Below, in pieces: positions 1 to 8,225 of a DNA stretch of 64,000 nucleotides (positions are counted from its first letter, which is position 1; the number at the start of each line of letters is the position of its first letter). A program made the translations under genes and the position numbers. The stretch is from contig NZ_PDHM01000022.1 of the NCBI RefSeq assembly GCF_002573715.1, forward strand, positions 228,426 to 292,425, given 5' to 3'. Origin of the DNA: Paenibacillus sp. EZ-K15. GTDB taxonomy: Bacteria; Bacillota; Bacilli; Paenibacillales; Paenibacillaceae. The notes under the pieces are model-generated. The model saw only the letters and a program-made list of their open reading frames with translations. It was not told the DNA's origin and searched no databases.

Positions 1-1171
1 GGGCGGCAGCCCCTCCGGCTGCATCCACGATGCCAGCAGCTTCGGCCTGCTTCTCCTGTGCCTGGGCAAGGGCTGCCTGCTGCTCATCAGATGTTCCTGC
101 GGAAAGCGTATTCGCCGAATCCACGGCTTCCTCTGCGCCTAGCACACCTTCACCCGCAGCCGTTCCAGCAACCGACTCTGGAGCAGCCTCGCCTATCAAC
201 AGAGGCTCAGGCAGCAGAATTTCCTGCGGCAATGCAGGATTATCACTATAATACTGAGCAATAAAAGACATAAAGTCACTGTGCGCATCGCCGTAGAACG
301 GAAAAACGGACTTGTTGCGCTGTACCATTTTTCCTTGGCGCATGTACAGAATCTGTACGCACATCCAGCCTTTATCCACAGCATAACCGAATACATCGCG
401 GTCCCGCGTATCCGTCGTCGTAATCTTCTGCTTCTCCATTAGCGTATCGATATGGATGATCTGATCCCGCAGTTCTTTGGCACGCTCGAAATACAAATCC
501 TCCGCAGCCTCCTGCATCTTGCGCTGCAGTTCCTTCTTGATCTCTTCATGCCCACCGCTCAGGAATGACGTAATCTCCCCGATGATCTGTTCATATGCAG
601 AATTTGGAATTTCCTTTACACATGGAGCCAAGCATTGTCCCATATGATAATACAAGCACACTTCTTTCGGCATGACGCCGCATTTGCGCAAAGGATACAT
701 CCGGTCCAGCAGCTTTTTGGTCTGCTGTGCCGCATAAGCATTCGGGTAGGGGCCAAAGTATTTGGCTTTATCTTTAAGCACCCTTCTGGTCACTTCCAGA
801 CGGGGATGCTCTTCATTCGTTATTTTAAGATATGGATAGGTTTTATCATCCTTCAGCAGCACGTTGAATCTCGGCTGATGGGTTTTGATCAGGTTACACT
901 CCAGAATCAAGGCTTCCATGTTGCTGCCGGTCACAATATATTCGAAATCGCGGATTTCCGAAACAAGCATCTGGGTCTTCCCGTTATGGCTTCCGGTAAA
1001 ATAAGAGCGTACCCGGTTCTTCAGCACTTTCGCCTTGCCCACATAAATTATCGTGCCTTCATGATTCTTCATCAGGTAACAACCGGGCTGGTCCGGCAGC
1101 AATGCCAGCTTGTGGCGGATATTCTCCAGCGCCCTCTCTTGCTCCTTAAGCTGTTTGGCAAAATCGTCCAT
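1..1171 (-). CDS. uvrC: Excinuclease ABC subunit C (partial, N-terminal part)
   Basis: UvrC is the dual-incision nuclease of nucleotide excision repair; it is recruited to UvrB at damaged DNA and cuts on both sides. The frame opens at 1171 (ATG behind GGAGAGGAGGG) and runs off the left edge, so only about 390 residues are present. The GIY-YIG domain is at the N-terminus (GCYLM, then IIYVGKAK, residues about 30-50) and is followed by the UVR coiled-coil region near residues 205-240. The RNase H-like C-terminal nuclease lies outside the window. After about residue 325 the chain becomes a stretch of some 55 residues rich in Ala, Gly, Glu and Gln that looks like a low-complexity insert between the two nuclease halves. 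The trxA-uvrC neighbourhood matches Bacillus. Confidence 0.95.
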   Translation of the reverse strand, partial: MDDFAKQLKEQERALENIRHKLALLPDQPGCYLMKNHEGTIIYVGKAKVLKNRVRSYFTGSHNGKTQMLVSEIRDFEYIVTGSNMEALILECNLIKTHQPRFNVLLKDDKTYPYLKITNEEHPRLEVTRRVLKDKAKYFGPYPNAYAAQQTKKLLDRMYPLRKCGVMPKEVCLYYHMGQCLAPCVKEIPNSAYEQIIGEITSFLSGGHEEIKKELQRKMQEAAEDLYFERAKELRDQIIHIDTLMEKQKITTTDTRDRDVFGYAVDKGWMCVQILYMRQGKMVQRNKSVFPFYGDAHSDFMSFIAQYYSDNPALPQEILLPEPLLIGEAAPESVAGTAAGEGVLGAEEAVDSANTLSAGTSDEQQAALAQAQEKQAEAAGIVDAAGGAAA

Positions 1172-1242
1172 GCTATCCCTCCTCTCCAAGGAGATTATAT
1201 AGTATTAACCTTAAATATAAAACATTATGAATAACCACACAA

Positions 1243-1270
1243 AGCGCCTCCGGGTTTCACCGAAGGCGCT
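1243..1270 (-). terminator. Hairpin between trxA and uvrC
   Basis: AGCGCCTCCGG pairs with CCGAAGGCGCT across a short loop, with one mismatch. The T tract on the minus strand is poor (TTTGTGTGG), so it may only attenuate readthrough from trxA into uvrC. Confidence 0.5.
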
Positions 1271-1306
1271 GTATGAAAGCGGATTGAAGTCTATGACCAA
1301 TCCTGC

Positions 1307-1624
1307 TTATTGATGTTTTGCAATGATGCCCTTCAAGGCTTCTTTGGAGTTCAGACCTACCACTTTATCGACAGGCTGGCCGTCTTTGAAGAAAATCATA
1401 GTCGGAATGCTCATCACGCCGAAACGTGCTGCGGATTCCGGATTCTCATCCACGTTCACCTTAGCAATTTTTACAGCATCACCAAGATCTGTGGACAGCT
1501 CTTCCAAAATCGGGGCAAGCATTTTACAAGGACCGCACCATGGCGCCCAGAAATCAACTACAACCGTACCTTGACCTTCCACTTCACTTACGAAGGATTG
1601 ATCGGTAACGTTTACGATAGCCAT
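1307..1624 (-). CDS. trxA: Thioredoxin
   Basis: Cytosolic thioredoxin of 105 residues, the usual length. It reduces protein disulfides using electrons from thioredoxin reductase. The redox motif WCGPC sits at residues 29-33, and the cis-proline segment (MSIPT) follows in the second half. The frame can be extended upstream to 1705, but the ATG at 1624 has the strong ribosome site GAGGAGGAG at normal spacing and gives the family N-terminus, so it is chosen. An extended -10 (TGG-TATACT, 1694-1699 on the minus strand) lies about 70 nt upstream. uvrC follows on the same strand. Confidence 0.97.
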   Translation of the reverse strand: MAIVNVTDQSFVSEVEGQGTVVVDFWAPWCGPCKMLAPILEELSTDLGDAVKIAKVNVDENPESAARFGVMSIPTMIFFKDGQPVDKVVGLNSKEALKGIIAKHQ

Positions 1625-1770
1625 TATATTCTCCTCCTCACGGATAATTTTACATATAGTACGAACATAATTGTCGAATGGGTCGACGAACTTAGTATAC
1701 CACAACCGGTCGGAAAAAGTGAAATATACTCACCTAAAGAAAGAGGATTTTACGGGTTTTTTATGCAATC

Positions 1771-1800
1771 TTTACAAATGATTTGCGCATTGGGTATACT
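1771..1800 (+). promoter_or_regulatory. Sigma-A type promoter for yqzM
   Basis: TTTACA (1771-1776), an 18-nt spacer and TATACT (1795-1800). Each hexamer matches consensus at 5 of 6 positions. It is 76 nt upstream of the yqzM start. Confidence 0.5.
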
Positions 1801-1875
1801 ACTAGTAACAAGTCGGGTGACTGTCAAGTTTTTCGTGTTGGCACGGCATGTTCACCTTTTGAGGAGGCAAGCACC

Positions 1876-2031
1876 ATGGATGTAAACGTACGCGTTAACG
1901 ATCCACGGGAGCACATCAATGAAGAACCACGCAATGACTTTGGCGATTTGATGATGGGCTTCGTGGGGATGTTTGGTTTCATGACCATCATCTTTTTCGG
2001 ATTCGTCATTATCAAGTTCTTGGTTGGCTAA
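1876..2031 (+). CDS. yqzM: YqzM family small membrane protein
   Basis: A 51-residue protein with a hydrophilic, charged N-terminal half and one membrane helix near the C-terminus (MTIIFFGFVIIKFLVG). The ATG at 1876 follows GAGGAGG with good spacing; a longer in-frame start upstream lacks this. Length and layout fit the YqzM family of spore-forming Firmicutes, whose function is unknown. It stands alone between divergent trxA and a strong terminator. The family assignment is from recall of short homologs, so moderate confidence. Confidence 0.7.
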   Translation: MDVNVRVNDPREHINEEPRNDFGDLMMGFVGMFGFMTIIFFGFVIIKFLVG

Positions 2032-2057
2032 TTATTGATGACTCCTTGTGCACAAAT

Positions 2058-2107
2058 AAAAAGTCTGATCCTGCCGCGTTCCATACGCTAACGGGATCAG
2101 ACTTTTT
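2058..2107. terminator. Bidirectional terminator between yqzM and dnaI
   Basis: AAAAAGTCTGATCC pairs with GGATCAGACTTTTT around a 22-nt loop. A/T tracts on both sides let it serve yqzM (+) and dnaI (-). Confidence 0.85.
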
Positions 2108-2151
2108 ACAATTCAGGGAAAAGCTTGTCCATAGGAAGTTTGCTTGCAATA

Positions 2152-3105
2152 CTAGAATTTCCCTCTCTGATTCTCACCGAATAAATGAACGACATCGACA
2201 AAAGGCGCAATTCGGTTCATCAACCGCTGTCCTTTGTGTGCCTCCTCCCCATCCTTGCTCGTGAAGCTCAGATGCTGTTCAAGCCCGTCGAGCGGGTAGT
2301 TCGACGTATAGAAGGTCGGCAGCCGGTTCATCCGGAAATTCAGAATGGAACCGAGGACATGATCCCGAACCCACGGATTCAAATTCTCCGCTCCGATATC
2401 GTCAAAGATCAGCAGATCGCAATGCTTCATCGTCTCCACCATGTCCTTCAGCTTCTGTCCGTCCTGCATCATGGTCTTCAGATCTTCCACAAAATCAGGC
2501 ATATACACGATAACGCCCGAATGGCCCGCTTTCGCGAGCTCATGCATCAGGTAGCCCATCAGGTAGGTCTTACCCGTACCAAACGAACCGGTGAGATACA
2601 GGCCGCGCGGGGACAAGCCATTCTCCTTCGTATCCCGGATGTATTTAAAGACCTGGTGCACCGCCGGTGCCCGCAAGCGGTCCTTCGCCATAATCTCCAT
2701 GTTGTCATAACCTTCGTTCAAGGCATGCTCATCGACATAAAAGCTGCGAATCCGTTTTTTGATCTGATCCTCATTAGTTTTCGCAATCTGCAGGGAACAC
2801 GGCGCCTTCCGCTCATAGATCTCCACGGTTCCGTTCATCCGCTGGATATCCAGCTTGCTGAAATGTCCCTGGAAATCATTCGGACACCGGTCCAGACCGG
2901 GACACTCCTTGCAGTGGGCCTGATCTCCCGCATATTGATACAGTTTGCTTAAATTCAATCGTATGACCCGATCATCGATCTCCGGGTATTCGCTCCGCAA
3001 TGCTTGAATCAGAGGATTCCTAAGCAAATCCTCCGTAATCTGCTCCGTTCTGCGCCGGAGCGCAGGACTTTTCATGCTTTCCAGCAGTTCACCAAGGGAC
3101 TCCAT
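2152..3105 (-). CDS. dnaI: Primosomal protein DnaI (helicase loader)
   Basis: AAA+ ATPase of 317 residues that loads the replicative helicase onto DNA together with DnaB and DnaD. The N-terminal helicase-binding region carries clustered cysteines (C65, C68, C74 and C103) consistent with the zinc-binding part of DnaI. The Walker A motif GSFGTGKT is near residues 173-180 and the Walker B motif LLIFDD near 231-236. It starts 33 nt after dnaB on the same strand, the conserved dnaB-dnaI pair of Bacilli. The nearest terminator is the hairpin at 2058-2107. Confidence 0.95.
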   Translation of the reverse strand: MESLGELLESMKSPALRRRTEQITEDLLRNPLIQALRSEYPEIDDRVIRLNLSKLYQYAGDQAHCKECPGLDRCPNDFQGHFSKLDIQRMNGTVEIYERKAPCSLQIAKTNEDQIKKRIRSFYVDEHALNEGYDNMEIMAKDRLRAPAVHQVFKYIRDTKENGLSPRGLYLTGSFGTGKTYLMGYLMHELAKAGHSGVIVYMPDFVEDLKTMMQDGQKLKDMVETMKHCDLLIFDDIGAENLNPWVRDHVLGSILNFRMNRLPTFYTSNYPLDGLEQHLSFTSKDGEEAHKGQRLMNRIAPFVDVVHLFGENQRGKF

Positions 3106-3138
3106 CTCTTGTTCCCTCCTCTCTTCAGCAGGATTTCT

Positions 3139-4644
3139 TTATCCGCCCTTCTTGTTGCCAGCCTGCATTTCTGCCGCAAATCGCATCATTTCTTCGAATT
3201 CCTCATCCGATACGGCCTCCGCCTGATCGGACTCCAGAGCCACTGGAATTTCCGGCTTCACCTTTCCGCCTTTAGCGTATGTACGCGTACGTTGGGTGGT
3301 TGCCTTCTGCTTGCCTTTCATCTTGGCTTGATCACGTATATACTGAACAGCTTTCTCATAGCTGTTAATCTGCTTCAGCAGCATATTGGAAGCAATGGCC
3401 TCCACGAAATTACGGTTGATGCGCTGCTCGCCGCCTGCGGCCATGAGTGACATTAAATAATGAATGAGCACGTTGATGACTTCACCCGGCAGCTTATAGC
3501 TCAGGTCGATCTTTTCGAAGATGTCCAGGAACTGCGCTGGGACCGAGCCCGGAAAGAAGGTCTGCAGCAGCCGGGTATAAGGCTCGTTGCGGAGCATCAT
3601 ATTATATTGGTGAATATCGCATTTCGATTGGAACTGGGCAGGAACTTCTACATAGTATTCCATCTCTACCGCATGCTCCTGTGCAGGCTCTTCCGGATCG
3701 GCCGTCATCTCCTGATGCAAGGCAACGACCTTGCCCGCGGTAATCTGCCGCTTCTCCTGCATCTTCATTCCCTGCCTAAAGTGAAGACTGGCCTTGTGCT
3801 GCAGATCATCCAGCACGACCTCGCCATGCTCGGTAAATATGCCGTCCTCGTCCAGCAGGCGGCACAAATCCTGCGTGCTGAGATCGTATTTGCGCACCAC
3901 GTAATTCACAATGCCCATCTGTTCATGGTCGTAGCGAAGACGCTCCACAAAGACCCGATTGCGGGATTCACGCGGGAAACGGAGAATAATGTCCGCATAG
4001 TTCAGACCCTCTCCTTGCGGATTTGGCGGCACCACTGACTTCCGTGACACCGCGACCTCTTCCAGCGCTTGCTCCAGTTCATAATCAATGACATGCGTGT
4101 TCAGCTCAAAAATATCATAAAAGGGAACCGAAATGTTCTCCTTGTTGAAGGAAATACCGGACCATTCAAGGGGTTCCTTGCTCCAGAGCTCTTCTCTTAG
4201 CGACAAAACAGCGAATTTCCCCACCTTGTCGCGAAGCAGCAGCGTCAGATGCTGGGTGTTGAAGAACTCCGCTGGACTGAGCGGTGCTTGCAGCTCATAT
4301 TCATAGATATGGTCGTCCGTTTCCGGGACAAACATCCGGCTTGTCTGCAGTAAACCTACCGCTTCCAGCTTGGAGGTTTGCTCGATGAGAAAGCGGCGTC
4401 CTTTTTCACTAGGCTCAAGCCCTAATGTCAAAAATAATCTTCGCTGCTGTTCAATAGCCGAGTAACCCACCTTCTCCACCGGCACATGCGATACAAGAAG
4501 ACGGTACAGACTGATCGCAAACGCACCAACCATCGGTTGATATATCGAACCAAGCATTTTGTCATCCAGGCCGCTTAAGCAGAAGTCACGGTATACGCAG
4601 TAACGGTGGTTCTCGGTAAAATGTAAAAAATTAGTCATGCGCAT
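3139..4644 (-). CDS. dnaB: Replication initiation and membrane attachment protein DnaB
   Basis: A 501-residue protein of the Gram-positive DnaB/DnaD family, not the helicase of the same name in Enterobacteria. It acts with DnaD and DnaI to load the replicative helicase at the origin and at restart sites and links initiation to the membrane. The N-terminal winged-helix-like region (residues about 1-130) and a C-terminal DnaD-like alpha-helical domain (about 340-430) are recognisable. The tail is basic then acidic. ATG at 4644 is preceded by AGGGGGAG. dnaI follows directly; the usual upstream partner nrdR is absent here, and yuiB stands in that position. Confidence 0.93.
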   Translation of the reverse strand: MRMTNFLHFTENHRYCVYRDFCLSGLDDKMLGSIYQPMVGAFAISLYRLLVSHVPVEKVGYSAIEQQRRLFLTLGLEPSEKGRRFLIEQTSKLEAVGLLQTSRMFVPETDDHIYEYELQAPLSPAEFFNTQHLTLLLRDKVGKFAVLSLREELWSKEPLEWSGISFNKENISVPFYDIFELNTHVIDYELEQALEEVAVSRKSVVPPNPQGEGLNYADIILRFPRESRNRVFVERLRYDHEQMGIVNYVVRKYDLSTQDLCRLLDEDGIFTEHGEVVLDDLQHKASLHFRQGMKMQEKRQITAGKVVALHQEMTADPEEPAQEHAVEMEYYVEVPAQFQSKCDIHQYNMMLRNEPYTRLLQTFFPGSVPAQFLDIFEKIDLSYKLPGEVINVLIHYLMSLMAAGGEQRINRNFVEAIASNMLLKQINSYEKAVQYIRDQAKMKGKQKATTQRTRTYAKGGKVKPEIPVALESDQAEAVSDEEFEEMMRFAAEMQAGNKKGG

Positions 4645-4842
4645 CGTTTATGCTCCCCCTGTCGCCCAAAAATAGACTTCCTCTATTCTATCATAAATCC
4701 GTCGTTTCGAAGTCGGTTCTTTCGCATCAAAAATTCTGGAATTCGTGCGCCCGCCATTTCCATGCTTCCACAAATAATAAATGACGGCCCCCAGGTATTG
4801 CAGAGCCGCCATCAACACTACATTCAATTTGCGCCACGCGCG

Positions 4843-5157
4843 TTAAAACATTCTAAAGCCTTTAATACGCAATGTCTTAATGGTCCATCCGCTCATGTAG
4901 GCACCAATCAGACCTGCAACTCCCGTTAAGTAATCCACCAATTGGAATGATCCGACGTGAGTCCAAAACGACATTTGGCCCCGATCCCACAAGCTGTATA
5001 CAACGACCGGCAAAATGACAATCACAAACAGATAGCAAGGAAACCAGGTCGTCTTCATCAACATATTTAGGATAAAACCGATACCGAACATCATGACAAA
5101 AAACAAAATCATCAGCACGAGCACAGGAATAAATTGAAGCATGATCGCTGTTTTCAC
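4843..5157 (-). CDS. yuiB: YuiB-like integral membrane protein
   Basis: A 104-residue protein with three hydrophobic segments: residues about 5-33, 40-60 and 75-92. The second segment begins after the motif NMLMKTTWFP. Size, topology and the N-terminal GIGFILNMLMK pattern resemble Bacillus YuiB, a putative membrane protein of unknown role. In Bacillus it lies near the NADH dehydrogenase yumB, as here. Divergent from hemQ. No biochemical role can be assigned. Confidence 0.7.
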   Translation of the reverse strand: MKTAIMLQFIPVLVLMILFFVMMFGIGFILNMLMKTTWFPCYLFVIVILPVVVYSLWDRGQMSFWTHVGSFQLVDYLTGVAGLIGAYMSGWTIKTLRIKGFRMF

Positions 5158-5296
5158 CTCTTCTTTATCACCTACGCGTAGCAGCTATTCTACTTTATTG
5201 CAGCAAGAAACAGCACACCAAGCTTTAGCTAATAGCTAGTTTACTAAAAATAATGTCACAGATCAACGAACAATCGTGAAATCATTGTGTCGGCGT

Positions 5297-5326
5297 TTGC
5301 CCTTCCGACTGCGCTTACAGTACAAT
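5297..5326 (+). promoter_or_regulatory. Promoter of hemQ
   Basis: TTGCCC (5297-5302), 18-nt spacer, TACAAT (5321-5326), 66 nt upstream of the hemQ start. Position and hexamers fit sigma-A. Confidence 0.5.
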
Positions 5327-5392
5327 ATAGGAAGTTAATGCAAGCGGCCATCCGCTTCTATAATAACGAACATAACGTTTAGGAGTGATCAC

Positions 5393-6142
5393 ATGAACGA
5401 AGCTGCAATGACGCTTGAGGGCTGGTATGCGCTGCATGATTTCCGCACCATCAATTGGCCGGCCTGGAAAGCTGCAGATGAAGAAGTACGTGCTTTTGCG
5501 CTGGACGAGCTGAATGCGTTCCTCGAGGAATGGGATGCCGTCGAAGCTGCCCAGAAAGGCAGTACCGCTGTATATACCATCGTCGGTCAGAAAGCCGATT
5601 TCGTATTCATGCTTTTGCGCGAGACGCTGGAAGAGCTGAACGCGATTGAGAACGCCTTTAACAAAACAACGTTCGCCCAGTTCACCACCAAGGCTTATTC
5701 GTATGTAAGCATTGTCGAGCTGAGCAACTACCTGGCTGGCTCCTCCGACGAGGATCCGATGCAGAATCCGCATGTCATTGCCCGTCTGAAGCCGGCTCTG
5801 CCAAAATCGAAGCATATTTGCTTCTATCCGATGAACAAAAAGCGGGATTTGTCAGACAACTGGTACATGCTGAGCATGGATGAACGCAAATCCATGATGA
5901 AGAGCCATGGGATGATTGGCCGTGGATATGCCGGCAAGGTCAAACAGATCATCACCGGTTCCGTTGGATTCGACGATTGGGAATGGGGCGTAACCCTGTT
6001 CAGTGACGACGCGCTTCAGTTCAAGAAGCTCGTGTACGAAATGAGATTTGACGAGGTAAGTGCGCGTTTCGGCGAGTTTGGTCCGTTCTATGTCGGCAAC
6101 CTGCTCGATCAGGCTTCGTTTACAGATTTAATGAAGGTATAA
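5393..6142 (+). CDS. hemQ: Coproheme decarboxylase HemQ (ChdC)
   Basis: Final enzyme of the coproporphyrin-dependent heme pathway: it converts Fe-coproporphyrin III (coproheme) to heme b by two peroxide-driven decarboxylations. The 249 residues match the chlorite-dismutase-like family length. Tyr145 (in FYPMNK) is at the position of the radical tyrosine, and His172 (in KSHGMIGRGY) is the expected proximal heme ligand. ATG at 5393 follows AGGAGTGATC. It is monocistronic, divergent from yuiB. The other coproporphyrin genes (hemG/Y, hemH) are not in the window. Confidence 0.95.
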   Translation: MNEAAMTLEGWYALHDFRTINWPAWKAADEEVRAFALDELNAFLEEWDAVEAAQKGSTAVYTIVGQKADFVFMLLRETLEELNAIENAFNKTTFAQFTTKAYSYVSIVELSNYLAGSSDEDPMQNPHVIARLKPALPKSKHICFYPMNKKRDLSDNWYMLSMDERKSMMKSHGMIGRGYAGKVKQIITGSVGFDDWEWGVTLFSDDALQFKKLVYEMRFDEVSARFGEFGPFYVGNLLDQASFTDLMKV

Positions 6143-6176
6143 TTCCTTCTGCACATAAAAAGGATGTACAAAATAT

Positions 6177-6237
6177 CCCCACAAAGTGGAGCCTATGCTA
6201 CGATGTTTATTCCAAATACTTTGCGGGGACCCCAAAA
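6177..6237. repeat. Dispersed palindromic repeat, copy 1
   Basis: A 52-nt core (6177-6228) whose ends are inverted repeats (CCCCACAAAGT and ACTTTGCGGGG, one G:T-type mismatch), followed by ACCCCAAAA. The same 61 nt, with 3 differences in the core, recurs inverted at 14967-15027. It lies just downstream of hemQ. Confidence 0.85.
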
Positions 6238-6254
6238 AACTTATAATGTCAAAA

Positions 6255-6286
6255 AAGGGATGCTCTCTTCCATGAGAGCATCCCTT
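6255..6286. terminator. Terminator between hemQ and the ndh operon
   Basis: AAGGGATGCTCTC and GAGAGCATCCCTT form a 13-bp perfect stem with a 6-nt loop. The A tract at 6251-6256 gives a T tract for minus-strand transcripts ending at 6293; it can also stop hemQ transcripts. Confidence 0.9.
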
Positions 6287-6292
6287 CTTCTA

Positions 6293-6553
6293 TTACTCAC
6301 TGTCGTCCATATCTTGCTCTTGCTTGCGCAAGGTTTCAAGATATTCAGCCGTCGCCCGGTCCCGGGCACGTCCCTTATCCTTGAGCCGCTCAATTGCAGG
6401 AAGTATGAGAATGTCGACCTCCTGCTGAATGGTGTAAGCCAGATCGTACCGCTCTTGCGACTCCAAATAGGAACCGACCTCCATCAGCGCGTTATAACGA
6501 TCCAGCTCATCTCTTGTGAGCAGCCCCCGTACTTGAACGCTGCAGTGTCTCAT
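6293..6553 (-). CDS. Hypothetical 86-residue protein coupled to ndh
   Basis: I do not recognise this protein. It is hydrophilic, mostly helical and rich in Arg, Glu and Leu, with no membrane segment and a single cysteine (Cys4). Its ATG directly follows the stop codon of the upstream NADH dehydrogenase gene (TAA-ATG), so the two are probably translationally coupled, and a good terminator follows it. The coupling suggests a role connected with the dehydrogenase, but that is inference only. Confidence 0.65.
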   Translation of the reverse strand: MRHCSVQVRGLLTRDELDRYNALMEVGSYLESQERYDLAYTIQQEVDILILPAIERLKDKGRARDRATAEYLETLRKQEQDMDDSE

Positions 6554-7747
6554 TTATAGAAACCTACCTTTTTTCAGGACGAGCGGAATCCCTCCAATAA
6601 TGAAGAGGTAGCGCAGATCAACCAATTTTTTCAGCTGAGCCGCTCTCCATCCCTGATATTTCTTATCGCCGACAACCGCAATGCCTTCGCCCCGGCCGAG
6701 GGAAGCAACCGTGCCTTTATTGTGGAACTCGAATTTGCGCATGGACTTGTCCCGAATCGCGGCAACGATATTTTGGGCACAACACACGCCCTGCTGCATC
6801 GCCATTTGAGCGGTCGGCGGATAAGGTCTGCCTTCCTCATTAAAAATCAGGGAGTTATCGCCGATAATATAAATGTTCTCATATCCGGGAGCGCGCAAAT
6901 ATTCATCCACCTTGACGCGGCCTCTCATCGTTTCGAAACCGGCTGCTTCCACCAGACGGTTCCCACGGATGCCGCCGGTCCATACCACCGTTGCCGCCCG
7001 GATCTCTTCACCATTGTTCAGAACGACTCCGCCTGGGAGGCATTCCTTGATCGCAATGCCCATCTTGAAGGTAACGCCTTTCTTCTCAAGAACGTTCATG
7101 GCGTACTCCACCAGCTCCGGTGCAAACCCAGGTAACGCGGCAGGCGCGGCTTCAACATTATAGATATTCACCAGCGTCGGATCCACATCATATTCCTTGC
7201 ACAGTCTCGGAATGCGGTCCGCCAGCTCGGCTACAAACTCGATGCCGCTGAATCCGGCCCCGCCAACCACAAAGTTAATGCGCTCTTGCGGTCTGCGCTC
7301 ATTTTTATATAAAGCAAATTGATACTCAATATGCTCACGAATCAATCGTACCGAGTTGATGCTTCGGATCGTCATCGCATGCTCTGCGAGTCCTGGAATG
7401 CCAAAGGTTTCCGGCTCTCCGCCGAGTCCAATGACAAGATAGTCATAGGATAACGTTCCATCTTCAAGAATAACCTTCTTATCGTGAAGGCGGATTTCCT
7501 GAACCGAGGATTTGACCAGGTCGATTTTGAATTCGTCTATCAACTTGGAAATGGATACCCGGGTGTTCTCAATGCTGTCTGTTCCTGCTGCCGGCATATG
7601 CAAATGCGTTGTAATATAATGATAATCATGGCGATTCACCAATGTAACATCGGCCTCATTATAATTCAGCTCTTTTTGCAGCCGCTGCGCTGTCAATATG
7701 CCCCCGTAACCCGCGCCAAGGATTACGATCTTCGGTATGCTGCTCAT
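6554..7747 (-). CDS. ndh: Type II NADH dehydrogenase (NDH-2, YumB-like)
   Basis: Single-subunit flavoprotein of 397 residues that passes electrons from NADH to menaquinone at the inner face of the membrane without pumping protons. The N-terminal FAD-binding motif is GAGYGG (residues about 11-16) and the NAD-binding motif GGAGFSGIE is near residue 165. A second FAD-contact motif (YIIGDNSLI) is near residue 300, followed by PPTAQMAMQQG. The C-terminal segment is amphipathic, as expected for membrane attachment. In Bacillus the yumB-yumC pair has the same arrangement. The 86-residue gene follows without gap. Confidence 0.92.
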   Translation of the reverse strand: MSSIPKIVILGAGYGGILTAQRLQKELNYNEADVTLVNRHDYHYITTHLHMPAAGTDSIENTRVSISKLIDEFKIDLVKSSVQEIRLHDKKVILEDGTLSYDYLVIGLGGEPETFGIPGLAEHAMTIRSINSVRLIREHIEYQFALYKNERRPQERINFVVGGAGFSGIEFVAELADRIPRLCKEYDVDPTLVNIYNVEAAPAALPGFAPELVEYAMNVLEKKGVTFKMGIAIKECLPGGVVLNNGEEIRAATVVWTGGIRGNRLVEAAGFETMRGRVKVDEYLRAPGYENIYIIGDNSLIFNEEGRPYPPTAQMAMQQGVCCAQNIVAAIRDKSMRKFEFHNKGTVASLGRGEGIAVVGDKKYQGWRAAQLKKLVDLRYLFIIGGIPLVLKKGRFL

Positions 7748-8225
7748 TCTATTGCTCCTTCCAGCTTACTCTTTATATATACAGTATGGTACACATGTTA
7801 ACATTCTGTGAAAATGCATCCAAAAAAAGAGAAGAGCCCTTATCAGAGCCCGTTTCATCATTTGACCTGAAGGTTCATTAAGGTTCAAAAACAGCTGAAA
7901 CACTAAGTTTCCTTACTGCTGCTGCAGTTGATAATATATGGGACTACCCTGTAATGAACGCAAGTTATCACGTTAATCATATGCATAAACCATGCAAATA
8001 TCAAGAAATTTTTTGCCATATAATGTGCAAATAATTCCGCCATTTACCCCCTTACTTACTAAGTAAGCGCATCCATTCCAATGTTAGGTATTTTAACTCA
8101 ATTCTCGTCTTTTCATGCCGGTTCGGGACGATTATAATAGGTAAGGAATTCATGAATCAGCTTTATCCGGACAAGAACGTCTGTCTGATTCGAATATAAA
8201 CTCATTTTATGGAGGTGCTTACCGC
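7748..8225. other. Intergenic region between ndh (-) and yumC (+)
   Basis: 478 nt, AT-rich, without a convincing gene. On the plus strand a promoter-like pair TTTTCA-17 nt-TATAAT (8110-8138) precedes yumC. On the minus strand TTAACA followed by TATATA-like sequence about 40-70 nt upstream of ndh may be its promoter. A perfect 8+1+8 palindrome sits at 8051-8067. Confidence 0.5.
8051..8067. promoter_or_regulatory. 17-bp perfect palindrome, candidate operator
   Basis: CTTACTTA-C-TAAGTAAG, 43 nt upstream of the -35-like hexamer of yumC. Symmetry and position suggest a dimeric regulator site; the regulator is unknown. Confidence 0.4.

Noticed and set aside
635..1234. A 199-codon plus-strand frame over uvrC
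   Set aside because: Antisense shadow of the conserved uvrC coding region; no start signal or family.
2185..2952. A 255-codon frame antisense to dnaI
   Set aside because: Lies wholly within the well-conserved dnaI gene and shows no family resemblance.
4648..4812. A 54-codon minus frame ending just before dnaB
   Set aside because: It contains the likely dnaB promoter and ribosome site region, has no ribosome site of its own and no recognisable feature; doubtful.
7770..7830. Possible Rex operator upstream of ndh
   Set aside because: ATGTTAACAT is palindromic but does not match the TTGTGA-N6-TCACAA pattern well enough.
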